From contig JAUPLX010000054.1 in the NCBI GenBank assembly GCA_030836665.1, positions 1 to 8,922 of the forward strand: a stretch of 8,922 nt of DNA. The letters are read 5' to 3'. Position numbers and translations under genes: made by a program. Below the pieces are notes generated by a model. The model ran no database searches. It was not told the origin of the DNA and saw only the letters and a program-made list of their open reading frames with translations. Origin of the DNA: Patescibacteria group bacterium. Its GTDB lineage: Bacteria; Patescibacteriota; Gracilibacteria; BD1-5; UBA2023. Position 1 is the stretch's first letter. Each line of letters begins with the position of its first letter. This document shows, in pieces, positions 1 to 7,652 of this stretch.

Positions 1-4
1 CAAT

Positions 5-27
5 AAAGGGAGAACGAACCCTTTTTT
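5..27 (+). terminator. Short hairpin with T-tract just before the first gene
   Basis: AAAGGG (5-10) can pair with CCCTTT (19-24) around an 8-nt loop, and three more T residues follow (25-27). This resembles a weak intrinsic terminator for a gene lying before the window. It ends only 3 nt before the ATG at 31, so it could instead act on the leader of the ATPase gene, as an attenuator or start-site occluder. The stem is short and half A-T, and the upstream gene is not visible, so either role is uncertain. Confidence 0.35.
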
Positions 28-30
28 CGA

Positions 31-2442
31 ATGTCCCCAGAAGTCGCGATCGTCATTTCCGCACTTTCCCTCGTCCTTTTTGCATACGGGGCCTTTTGGA
101 CATACCGAAAAGTTTCTTTCCGCCGTTCGCTCGAGACGGTCTTTTTCCGCGTCATGCTGCCCCGGAAGGATAGCGATCTCGACGAAAAAAAAGAGACCGT
201 CCGCGATTTTAAGGAATGGACGGGGATTATGGAGCAGTTTCTCGCGTCGCTCCGAAGCCTGTCGGAGGGCGGACTTCGGGAGAAGGTTTTCGGAGCGGAC
301 GGCATATCTTTCGAATATCTCGCCCAAGACGGCGAAATATTTTTCTACGTAGCGGTTCCGAAAAAAGCCCGCGTCCTCATCGAAAAGCAGATTACGGGCT
401 TCTATCCCGACGCGGTGGTCGAGGAGGTTCCCGAACCGAACGTCTTCCGTTCGCGTAAAGTCGCGGCAGGCGCCGAGATGGTTCTCCGCGAACACTCGTT
501 CCTCCCCATCCGTACGCACCAAAAGCTCGAATCGGACCCGATCAACACGATTACCGGCGTGCTCGGAAAGCTTGCCGAAGACGAATCGGCAGTCATTCAG
601 GTACTCGTGCGCCCCATTGCCGACGATTGGCAACGCAAGGCTTTCCAAAAGGCCGACCATATCGCCTCGCACCACCACGGATTCCTCGCCGGGATATTTT
701 CCTCGCTGTTTTCGATATTTTTCGTTTCGCACGACGAAAAAGACGCTTCCCATCAGAAAGACGACCCGTCCGAGAGTAAGGAACTCGTCCGGGAAAAGGC
801 CAAGAAAACCGCGTTCGAAACGGTCGTCCGCATCGTGGTAACGGCCCGCGACAGCGTATTGGCGAAAGCGGAGTTGGACAACATCGTCGCGGCGTTTTCG
901 CAATTTTCCGGACCTTCGTACAACGGGTTCGAAGCCCATAAGGCCCACGATGCCGATAAGTTTTTCCGTTCGTACATATTCCGGTATTTTCCTCGGAAAT
1001 GGTTCGGACAGAAACAGATTCTCTCCATCGAAGAGGTCGCGTCGCTCTTCCATTTCCCGCATTCCAAGTACGATACCTCTCCCGAAATCCGCTGGCAGAA
1101 TTTCAAGATCGTGAAATCGCCGGTCAACATCCCGACCGAAGGCACGCTCATCGGATACAACAATTACCGCGGAGTCCAGCGGGAAATCCGCATCAAGACC
1201 GAAGACCGGTTCCGACACTTCTACGTTATCGGTCAGACCGGTACGGGTAAATCGAGCGTTATCCAGGTATTGGCGCGCCAAGACATCAGCCAGGGTAACG
1301 GAATCTGCGTCATGGACCCCCACGGCGATCTCGCCGCGGATCTCTTGCCGTTCGTTCCGCGCGACCGCGCCGACGACGTCATCTACTTCGATCCGGCGGA
1401 CCTTTCGCGCCCGATGGGACTGAACCTTCTCGAGGCCTCTACTCCGGATGAAAAACAGATGGTCGCCCAAGACGCGATGAACATGATGATCAAGCTCTTC
1501 GGTAACGAAATTTTCGGTCCCCGCATCCAAGATTACTTCCGAAACGGCGTTCTGACCCTCATGGACTATCCGGGGGGCTCCGCGCTTACCGACATCGTCC
1601 GTCTCTTTACCGACGACGATTTTCAGAAAGAACGCCGCCGCACCCTCAAGGACCCCATCGTAAAAGCCTGGTGGGATTTCACGTACGCCAAGATGGGCGA
1701 TCGGGAAAAGGCCGAAATCATTCCGTATTTCCAGGCGAAGTTCGGCGGGTTCATTACGAACTCGATGATGCGCAACATCATCGGGCAGACCAAGAGCTCG
1801 TTCGACGTGTACGACGTCATGCAAAAGAAGAAGATCCTGTTCGTGAATCTTTCCAAGGGCGTGCTCGGGGACTTCAACTCCAAGCTCCTCGGTATGATCA
1901 TGGTGTCGAAAGTGCAGGTTTCCGCCATGCGCCGCCAATCCATCGACAAGGCCGACCGCCAGGATTTTTTCCTCTACGTCGACGAGTTCCAAAACTACGT
2001 CACCGACTCCATCGAATCCATTCTTTCGGAAGCCCGGAAATACCGTTTGGGACTCATCGTCGCGCACCAGTATCTCGGACAGCTCCATAAATCCGACGCG
2101 CTGACCAAATCCGACGTCAATCTCAAGGACGCCATCTTCGGCAACGTGGGAACGCTCCTCTCGTACAAAGTCGGCCCCGAAGACGCCGAATTCCTCGCGA
2201 AACAGTTCGCGCCGAATTTCTCGGACCGCGACCTTATCAACATGGACAAATTCAAGGGCGTAATGAAGCTCATGGTCGATGGGCAACCCACTCCGGCCTT
2301 CAGCGTCACGCCGGTCAATCCGTACCTCGAACAGGGCAATAAGAAGCTCGCTTCGGCGTATCGGGAACTTTCCCGTCTCAAATACGGCCGCGAACGCGAG
2401 TTCGTAGAAAAGGAAATCATCTATCGAATCGGTGCTGTCTAA
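31..2442 (+). CDS. VirD4/TraD-like membrane-anchored secretion/conjugation ATPase
   Basis: This 803-residue protein begins with a single membrane helix (about residues 4-24), continues with a domain of about 370 residues that I do not recognise, and ends in a RecA-like motor of the VirD4/TraD/HerA superfamily. Walker A is GQTGTGKSS (401-409). A DPHGDL motif typical of this superfamily starts at D429. Walker B is LYVDE (648-652, acidic pair D651/E652), and a sensor-like HQ pair lies at 679-680. Known relatives are hexameric inner-membrane ATPases that pump DNA or recruit substrates to type IV secretion machines, and such genes are common in CPR genomes. The gene has no internal TGA and ends in TAA. 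ATG at 31 is chosen because the membrane helix follows directly; no Shine-Dalgarno sequence is visible. The next gene starts 10 nt downstream, so the two are probably cotranscribed. The motor is seen directly; a role in conjugation, DNA uptake or secretion is inference, because no relaxase, VirB4 or channel gene is present. Confidence 0.87.
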   Translation: MSPEVAIVISALSLVLFAYGAFWTYRKVSFRRSLETVFFRVMLPRKDSDLDEKKETVRDFKEWTGIMEQFLASLRSLSEGGLREKVFGADGISFEYLAQDGEIFFYVAVPKKARVLIEKQITGFYPDAVVEEVPEPNVFRSRKVAAGAEMVLREHSFLPIRTHQKLESDPINTITGVLGKLAEDESAVIQVLVRPIADDWQRKAFQKADHIASHHHGFLAGIFSSLFSIFFVSHDEKDASHQKDDPSESKELVREKAKKTAFETVVRIVVTARDSVLAKAELDNIVAAFSQFSGPSYNGFEAHKAHDADKFFRSYIFRYFPRKWFGQKQILSIEEVASLFHFPHSKYDTSPEIRWQNFKIVKSPVNIPTEGTLIGYNNYRGVQREIRIKTEDRFRHFYVIGQTGTGKSSVIQVLARQDISQGNGICVMDPHGDLAADLLPFVPRDRADDVIYFDPADLSRPMGLNLLEASTPDEKQMVAQDAMNMMIKLFGNEIFGPRIQDYFRNGVLTLMDYPGGSALTDIVRLFTDDDFQKERRRTLKDPIVKAWWDFTYAKMGDREKAEIIPYFQAKFGGFITNSMMRNIIGQTKSSFDVYDVMQKKKILFVNLSKGVLGDFNSKLLGMIMVSKVQVSAMRRQSIDKADRQDFFLYVDEFQNYVTDSIESILSEARKYRLGLIVAHQYLGQLHKSDALTKSDVNLKDAIFGNVGTLLSYKVGPEDAEFLAKQFAPNFSDRDLINMDKFKGVMKLMVDGQPTPAFSVTPVNPYLEQGNKKLASAYRELSRLKYGREREFVEKEIIYRIGAV

Positions 2443-2452
2443 ATTGTCGCAT

Positions 2453-3469
2453 ATGTCCAAATCCCTTTTTCGAATCACGTTCTCCGCAGTCCTGGCAACA
2501 CTCATCGTTTTCCAGGGCGTTTCCGTTTCACGTGCCGAAGAAGCTCCGGCGGAAGGTTCCGACCGCAAGCTTTGGTCGTACGAGGAAAGCTACCGAAAGA
2601 ACGTCGAAGACGTCTGTAAGAAAGCCTGGAATCCCGCGAACGGATCGGTGATCCAGGCCAAAGACCTCATCTATCCGAAAATCGGCAGCAAGAACGCGGA
2701 CAAGCAGTACCGCGAGGGCGTAAAATCCGTCGGTGGCGACGTTTCCGGAATCGGGGAAATATTGTCGGACATTTCCGGTGACGACCCCTTCTCTTTCGGA
2801 AGCGACATTGCTCTCGCGAGCGAAACTTATAAAGAGCGCATGAACGGGATTTTCGCCTGCGCCCAAATCAATTTCAAGATTCGCACTCACGAACGGCTCC
2901 TTCGGACGATCAAGGGCGAAAAAGCCGACAACGGCAATACCGCCAAAAGGGTCGAGGAACAGACGAAACTGTTACGCCAGGAAATGCGCAAGCGCAAGTG
3001 CGCCGACCGTACCGCGACCGAGGGAAAAAACAACATCATGATGAAAAAAGACCTCCTCCGCCAATCCACCTACGAATACTGCAATTACCGCCACTATCTC
3101 CAGTATCTGAAATTCAATACCCAATGACGCCTCTCGGAATTCATTTCCGCCGAACAGAAGCGGATGGAAGAAAAGCGCGCCGAGGCCCCCTCGGAAGGCG
3201 GCGGACCTCAGATAAACGCTGAAGAAAGGGTTTCCAAGGTCGGGAACGCGTTCGGTTCGATAGACCGGGAAATCGCCCACACCCGGGAAGTGTTTCCCCA
3301 GTCGATGGTGGCGTATAACGAATTCGAGAGGACCTACGCCTCCCACGTCGTCTCGCTCTTCGTTCTCGAAGATTACGTTTTGCTCCGCGATTCGCTCAAA
3401 AAGATCATGAATCCGCTCGGACAATCGATATACAAAGCGTCCAACGCGCAGAGCGTTCGGAGCCCGTAG
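2453..3469 (+). CDS. Exported protein of unknown function, one in-frame TGA (Gly)
   Basis: With TGA at 3125-3127 read as glycine (residue 225), this is one 338-residue protein ending in TAG. Read as a stop, it would leave a 224-residue product and an orphan 3' piece in the same frame. The N-terminus looks like a Sec signal peptide: K3 and R7, a hydrophobic core at about 8-25, and a likely cleavage after the SRA at 26-28. The mature part is charged and helix-prone, with basic and acidic stretches near 164-183 and 233-243 that may form coiled coil. It has four cysteines (C55, C136, C183, C210) that could form disulfides outside the cytoplasm. ATG 2453 is preferred to GTG 2432 because it gives a compact signal peptide 10 nt after the ATPase stop; the GTG would overlap that gene. 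I recognise no family. The position suggests a periplasmic or surface partner of the ATPase. A genuine nonsense mutation is less likely, since TGA is also in frame in three neighbours. Confidence 0.8.
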
Positions 3470-3492
3470 TCTCCGGCATTCCGATACGGAAA

Positions 3493-3560
3493 CGAAAAAA
3501 GGCGCATTCGGAGGAAACCATTCTCCAAAAACAGGTTTCCATAGGATGCGCCTTTTTTCG
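3493..3560. terminator. Bidirectional intrinsic terminator with nested stem
   Basis: A perfect 15-bp stem pairs 3493-3507 with 3546-3560 (CGAAAAAAGGCGCAT with ATGCGCCTTTTTTCG). Inside it a second 7-bp stem pairs GGAAACC (3513-3519) with GGTTTCC (3534-3540). The six A residues on one arm and six T residues on the other give a U-tract in either direction, so it can end both the + strand ATPase/exported-protein unit and the - strand pilin/pseudouridine-synthase operon. It fills most of the 95-nt gap between the two converging stop codons. Confidence 0.9.
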
Positions 3561-3564
3561 TTCC

Positions 3565-4569
3565 TTACCCTTTCAGAAGTTCCTCCATATCGGGTTCGAG
3601 CGGCGCTTCGACGCGGATGCGTTCCCCCGTTTCCGGATGCGGAAATTCCAGTTTCCACGCATGGAGCAGTTGGCGCGAAATTCCGAACTTCCTCTTGGCG
3701 AACGAATTTTCGCCAACTTCGCCATAGGCGCGATCTCCGAGAACCGGGGTTCCGATAGAAGCGAGGTGAACGCGGATTTGGTGCGTGCGTCCCGTCTCGA
3801 TGCGACACTGGAGGAGCGCGTATTTTCCGGCGATCTTGGATTTGAGGGTTTCGTAGTGCGTCACGGCGGGCAATCCGGATTCGTCGACGCGGACCTTCGC
3901 CTCGTTCTTCGCGTTTTCGACGCGCAGGAGTTTTTTTCGAATCGATCCCCTCGGCAACTCTGGAACGTTCGTGACGATCGTGGCGTAGGTTTTGTCCATC
4001 TTGTCGTTTTGCAGGGCTGAGAGGAGTCGGTCGAGCGACCGCTTCGTTTTCGCTATGAGAATGACTCCGGAGGTATCGCGGTCGATGCGGTGGACGAGCG
4101 AAGGACGGAAGGTCAGCGTGTCCAACTTCCCTTCGAGATAATCGGAAACGGCTTCGATGAGCGAATTTTCGTCGCTCTTGTGGTCTCCGGGGTGGACGTT
4201 CAGTCATGCGGGCTTATTGACCGCAAGGACCCAACCGTCTTCGAAAAGGATTCGGTCTTTCGTCAGGCGGAACTTGGCCGTTTTCTCCGGGTTCGACGGC
4301 ACGCTTCCGGATTTTCCGCTTTCGTTTGCGATTCCCCCCGCTTCCCAATTCCGTCCGAATTCCCCGAATTCGTCATCCGAGAGAAATATTTTTACCGTCT
4401 CTCCCGCTGCGAGCCTGTAGTCGTTTTCGCGTTTTTTCCCGTCCACCTTCGCCCGATTGGTTCTCCCGAGCTTGTAGATCAGCGAAAGGGGGGCTCCCGG
4501 GAGGAGCTTTTTCAAGAATTTGTCGAGACGCTGTCCATCCTCGGACTCGCCCGCTACGAACTCCCGCAT
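3565..4569 (-). CDS. RluC/RluD-family 23S rRNA pseudouridine synthase with S4 domain, one in-frame TGA
   Basis: This 334-residue enzyme converts specific uridines in 23S rRNA to pseudouridine. An S4 RNA-binding domain lies at about residues 13-62 (RLDKFL... to ...GETVKIFL). The catalytic domain follows, with NKPA(G)LNVHPG around 118-127, the active-site motif HRIDRDTSG (160-168, catalytic D163), and the family's late RTHQIRVHLASIG and GDRAYG motifs. The S4 domain rules out RluA proper; RluC and RluD cannot be told apart here. TGA at 4204-4206 is residue 122 and falls exactly on the invariant glycine of KPAG, which indicates that TGA is read as Gly. A standard-code reading would cut the gene before its catalytic aspartate. 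The stop is TAA (3565-3567). ATG 4569 overlaps the upstream pilin stop as TAATG, implying translational coupling, so this housekeeping gene is the last cistron of the pseudopilin operon. Confidence 0.93.
4204..4206 (-). other. UGA codon decoded as glycine at the invariant KPAG site
   Basis: On the minus strand the codons are AAG CCC GCA TGA CTG, giving K-P-A-(TGA)-L. RluA/C/D proteins carry glycine at this position in the block between the S4 and catalytic domains. This is the best single calibration of the code here; seven other in-frame TGA codons in three genes agree with it. Confidence 0.9.
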
Positions 4570-5480
4570 TATTGGAATACGGTGAAGTCGAGCGCTTCGT
4601 TGACCGTCGTCTGTTCGACGTTGCGGACTCGGGACTGTTTGAATCATCGGGAATACCCCTCCGCGACGATGCGGGTCCACTGTTGGGGAATCGGACCGGC
4701 AGCGGTCGGTGAGGTTATCCGGTATTCCAGATAGGGAACCGGATTCCCTCCGCTCGTTTGGAGCGTTCGGATGAGGGAAATCTTTAGTGAACAGCGCACG
4801 GTCCCGGAACAGTTTCCGCCCTCGAAGGTTTCCGCGGTCATCCCCACTTCCGAAAGGTTCGATCCCGTCATCCCCAGGAGAGTGAAGCTGGAAGGGGCGT
4901 TGATTTGGTCGGCGGTGAACGTTTGCGAAGACGCCGCTACCAAGGTATCCCCCGAGCCGGTAATGGCCCAGTTGATCGTTTGGGCCGTTCCTCAAGAGAG
5001 CGTCTCGCCGCCGGTATTGTCTCCGGTCAATCCGTCGCGGTTCAAATCGGGGACCCGAAATTCGAGTCCGAGACCGGTCGGCTTATACCCGGCAGGCAGT
5101 TTCATTTGAATGGGCTTTCCGGGGGCGATTACGTTCCAATCGGGGGCGTATTCGCTGTTTCCGAGTCCCGGTTTCGGTATGACGGTTCCGCTTCCCACGG
5201 TCGTAAGCAGGTATCCCGAACTCGAGAGTCCGCCGAGCGTCGATCAGGTTTCCATTCCGGGATTGCTTCCCGACAGGCTCATGAGCGCTTCCTCGATGGC
5301 GCTCGACGCTTTGTAGTACGCCACGTTCCCGTGTTCTATCCCTTTGACGTTCCGTCCCGCCGGCACGAGTTTTTCGATCAGGTATACCCCCATCAGTACG
5401 ATGATGATGGTCAGGACCATCGCTAAAAATATGGCGAAACCCCTCTTGTCTGATCGTATGGCGTGCGAGATGCGGGACAT
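4569..5480 (-). CDS. PilX/GspK-like minor type IV pseudopilin, three in-frame TGA (Gly)
   Basis: Reading TGA as glycine at residues 79, 163 and 279 joins three fragments in one frame into a 303-residue protein ending in TAA (4569-4571). A 14-residue basic leader ends in Gly before the hydrophobic helix FAIFLAMVLTIIIVLMGVYL (15-34), a class III prepilin signal cut by the PilD-type peptidase. Position +5 is Leu19, not Glu, as is known for GspK-type tip pseudopilins. The next stretch, with AYYKASSAIEEAL near 60-72, matches the PilX N-terminal pattern. A DLNRDG segment (145-150) resembles a Ca2+-binding loop, and C224/C230 could pair. The ATG lies 5 nt after the PilW-like stop, and the end overlaps the pseudouridine synthase start. 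The first 75 residues support the family assignment; the rest is lineage-specific. Likely role: pilus tip or initiation complex in the cell envelope. Confidence 0.85.
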
Positions 5481-5485
5481 GGGCG

Positions 5486-6907
5486 TTATTCGGAAAGGGA
5501 AACGGACGTCGTGACGTGCGCCTGCGGATTCGACCCGTTATTGAGCCTTTTCCTTCGATTCCACGAAAAGCCCAGCGTCAGGTTGACGCGCACGTACGGA
5601 GCGATTCGCACGGAAGGGTCGTTCTCCTTCCATGCCAGCCGGTAATCCTTGTTCGGGTACGGCGAGAACGAAACGTCGGAAACGTTGATGTCGTTGGGAA
5701 ATACGCTGACCCATTCGGATATGCCCGAATCGACGGAACTTCCCGTCCCTATCGGCGTATTCTGGCTTCCGGCACAGAAGAAGTCGTTTCGGCACTCCCA
5801 GGTGTCGATCTTTCCATCGAAGCGTTCCGGAGACGCGGGCGCTCAAAGGGCATGGGAGAACCCGTAGTCCCGGCCCGTGAGCCGAAGCATTTCGAGCCGT
5901 CATAGGCATCCGCTTCCGGTGGCGATCCCATCGGTGGAAACCGAGCATCCGAAGCCCATCGGGGCATCGGGGTCGGGAATGACGTTCCAGCGGAGGATGA
6001 GCCTCTCGGGAGCCACTCCGCCCTTCTTTATGAGGTAGAGTTCCCTGAGCGCGGCCCCGTAAGGAAATGCGGCAGGTCCTGCCCCGAGGTCTTCGTCGTC
6101 CTCGTCGCCGGTGATTTTCCCGTCGTCGTCCTCGTCGCCCCCGTCATCGTCCATATTGGCGTTGGCATCGAAGTATTGGAGCGCGTATTGTCCGTACCGC
6201 TGCGGTCCGGACATGTTCGTAGCATTTTCGTTCGAAGAAACGAGGCACCCGCCCGTCCCCATGAACGCTCCGGACGGCGAAGCGCAGAGATACGTGCCCG
6301 AACCGAAACTGCCCCCGATCCCGACGGATCCGCCGTTTCCGTAATTTCCGAACCCGGTCGGCAACGAGTAGTGTCCGTTCGTTATGCCCGTTCCGACCGC
6401 CGCGCGGTTCCAGTATTCTTCGTAGTCGATGATCCCCCCTTCCTTGACGATGCCTACCAGGCGTTCGATGTTGTAGTACAAGTCCTGTCAGAGGTCGATG
6501 CGGTCGTTTACGTTCGTCCGGAACGCGCTGATTTGAGCGAAGGCTTGGAATCCCATGACGAGAATGAGCGAAACCACCGAAATGGAGACCATCAACTCGA
6601 TGAGCGTGAATCCTTTCCCGTTCGTTTTTTCGACGAAGCGCCGGTCGCGCTCGAGCACGAAATGGAGGAAGGTGGATACGCTCCGGCCCGCGCTGATGGC
6701 GGTGGGGCGTTTCCAGTAGTGGCGGGGGCCGGATACGAAGAGGAAATGGAGCGCTTCGAAAAAGCGGTTCGGAGGGAGCGGCTTTTCCGCTTTGCCCGAA
6801 AGCGACCGAAGAATGAGCGAAACGCTCGAAAATGCCGATTTGACGATATGCCAAGCGGTGGACAGGAGGGCGTATGCCCGATTGCTTTCAAGGGGGGAGT
6901 TCCGCAT
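5486..6907 (-). CDS. PilW-like large minor type IV pseudopilin, three in-frame TGA (Gly)
   Basis: Reading TGA as glycine at residues 140, 336 and 355 gives one 473-residue protein ending in TAA (5486-5488). A textbook prepilin motif, GKG|FTLIELMVSISVVSLILV, has its cleavage site after G99, Glu at +5 (E104) and a hydrophobic helix at about 105-125. The following region (about 133-167: DRIDL, YYNIERLVGIVK, DYEEYWNR) resembles the PilW/GspJ class. Farther on are a glycine-rich stretch (185-206), an acidic two-unit repeat (247-274) and a C-terminal domain with six cysteines (C208, C221, C321, C334, C372, C378). Starting at ATG 6907 gives an abnormally long 99-residue leader. A GTG at 6658 would give 16 residues, but the promoter, an open frame throughout and coding-like codon use favour 6907. 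First gene of an operon with the PilX-like and pseudouridine-synthase genes. The protein presumably acts at the tip or base of a type IV pilus. Confidence 0.83.
6093..6139 (-). repeat. 30-nt-period tandem repeat encoding acidic Ca2+-loop-like units
   Basis: The + strand 17-mer TCGTCGTCCTCGTCGCC occurs at 6093-6109 and exactly again at 6123-6139, a 30-nt period. On the coding (-) strand the units read GDEDDDGKIT and GDEDDEDLGA, preceded by DANANMDDDG, at about residues 247-276 of the PilW-like protein. The clustered Asp with interspersed Gly and Asn looks like calcium-binding loops of other pilus tip proteins, but the spacing matches no loop exactly. Confidence 0.7.
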
Positions 6908-6932
6908 CGTGGAGCGTGTTTCTAGTGCTTGC

Positions 6933-6961
6933 TATGTAACCACGAACCCCTCATAAGTCAA
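6933..6961 (-). promoter_or_regulatory. Sigma-70-type promoter of the pseudopilin operon
   Basis: On the minus strand TTGACT (6961-6956) is a 5/6 match to the -35 box. After a 17-nt spacer comes TACATA (6938-6933), a weaker -10 box. The ATG at 6907 lies 25 nt beyond the -10, so the leader would be about 20 nt long, with no Shine-Dalgarno sequence. An in-frame TAG lies 27 nt before that ATG. Confidence 0.55.
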
Positions 6962-6972
6962 GAATTCTCTGA

Positions 6973-7000
6973 TTTACTTTCCGGGCATTTGAGGTATAAG
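6973..7000 (+). promoter_or_regulatory. Promoter of the membrane-protein gene
   Basis: TTTACT (6973-6978), 16 nt, then TATAAG (6995-7000), a 5/6 match to the -10 consensus. Transcription would start near 7006-7008, which excludes the GTG at 7003 as a start codon and points to ATG 7024 with a leader of about 17 nt. It is divergent from, and does not overlap, the pseudopilin promoter. Confidence 0.55.
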
Positions 7001-7023
7001 TCGTGCGTTTTTCTTTCCGGATT

Positions 7024-7641
7024 ATGAATTTTTCCCAAAACTCCAAGCACCGTCGGCTCCGAAACCGCATCCGCAACCTCGTGGACAGGCTTTCGTTCAA
7101 CTTCTTTCATCTGAAAGGGTCGCAAAGGGTCGTGGTCGTGGGATTGGTATCCTCGGCACTCGCCGTTTTCATGAATTGGTTTTCCGTGGGGGCCGATATG
7201 TCCGGAACCGCCTTTTCCCTTTCCCTCGGATACGTCGGATATGTCAAACTCCTCATTCTCCTCGGGATATTCGTCGTCGTTTTTTCCCACCGCACGAAAT
7301 CGGAAATCCGCTCCCGTTCCGGACTCGCGATGAGCGACTACGCAATTTGCCTCTTCGCTTCGGTTTGCCTCTTCGCCCTCGATTTTTCCACGATGAACGT
7401 CATTCGCGGATTTTCGATCTTTACGAAAGACGTCGCGCTCGGAAACGGTCCTGCCCTTTCGCTCGTCGGCGACCTCTTCGTCATGGCTGGCGGAGCCCTC
7501 GCGTACCGCGAGCATAAGCGGGAACTCTTCGAAACGACCTTCGTCGAAAACAACCGGACGACGGCCGAGATGCTCGAGGAATACGACGCGATTATCGGCA
7601 AAGAATCCCCCGATAAGAAGAACATGAGTCTCCCGGTTTAG
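7024..7641 (+). CDS. Integral membrane protein of unknown function, about four helices
   Basis: This 205-residue protein has a strongly basic N-terminal tail (residues 8-22 carry many Arg and Lys), four predicted membrane helices (about 35-54, 69-88, 104-121 and 143-161) and a charged C-terminal tail of about 40 residues. The positive-inside pattern suggests both ends face the cytoplasm. No catalytic motif or family is recognised. There is no internal TGA and the stop is TAG. ATG 7024 is chosen because the -10 box at 6995-7000 leaves no room for the in-frame GTG at 7003. It appears monocistronic: it has its own promoter, and a terminator overlaps its stop codon. Its divergent position from the pilin operon may be incidental. 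Confidence 0.78.
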   Translation: MNFSQNSKHRRLRNRIRNLVDRLSFNFFHLKGSQRVVVVGLVSSALAVFMNWFSVGADMSGTAFSLSLGYVGYVKLLILLGIFVVVFSHRTKSEIRSRSGLAMSDYAICLFASVCLFALDFSTMNVIRGFSIFTKDVALGNGPALSLVGDLFVMAGGALAYREHKRELFETTFVENNRTTAEMLEEYDAIIGKESPDKKNMSLPV

Positions 7642-7652
7642 GGAGATTTTTT
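7629..7652 (+). terminator. Intrinsic terminator overlapping the stop codon
   Basis: TCTCCC (7629-7634) pairs with GGGAGA (7641-7646) around the loop GGTTTA, followed by six T residues (7647-7652). The stop TAG (7639-7641) lies in the loop and at the base of the 3' arm, so terminating ribosomes would cover the hairpin and may affect how it folds. Confidence 0.8.

Noticed and set aside
2432..2452. GTG at 2432 as the start of the exported protein
   Set aside because: It overlaps the ATPase gene by 11 nt and adds seven residues before an already complete signal peptide; ATG 2453 is preferred, though not proven.
3125..3127. Interpretation of the interrupted genes as pseudogenes or sequencing errors
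   Set aside because: Eight interruptions, all TGA, never TAA or TAG and with no frameshift, and family-consistent sequence after each. Random decay would give mixed stops and indels.
4204..4206. TGA read as tryptophan (table 4) or selenocysteine
   Set aside because: The conserved KPAG position calls for Gly, TGG serves for Trp throughout, and no SECIS-like element or selenoprotein family is apparent.
2972..4207. Long minus-strand open frame of about 411 codons crossing the terminator and two genes
   Set aside because: Arg- and Pro-rich translation without motifs. It overlaps the exported-protein gene and the pseudouridine synthase and runs straight through the bidirectional terminator; it is a shadow frame of GC-biased coding sequence.
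5538..5948. Minus-strand frame of 136 codons in the pseudopilin region
   Set aside because: The overlapping frame carrying the PilW-like protein continues coherently through two TGA codons with pseudopilin-like sequence. This one is compositionally odd, being Arg-rich.
7003..7023. GTG at 7003 as the start of the membrane protein
   Set aside because: It would lie 2 nt after the -10 box, upstream of the expected transcription start; ATG 7024 fits better.
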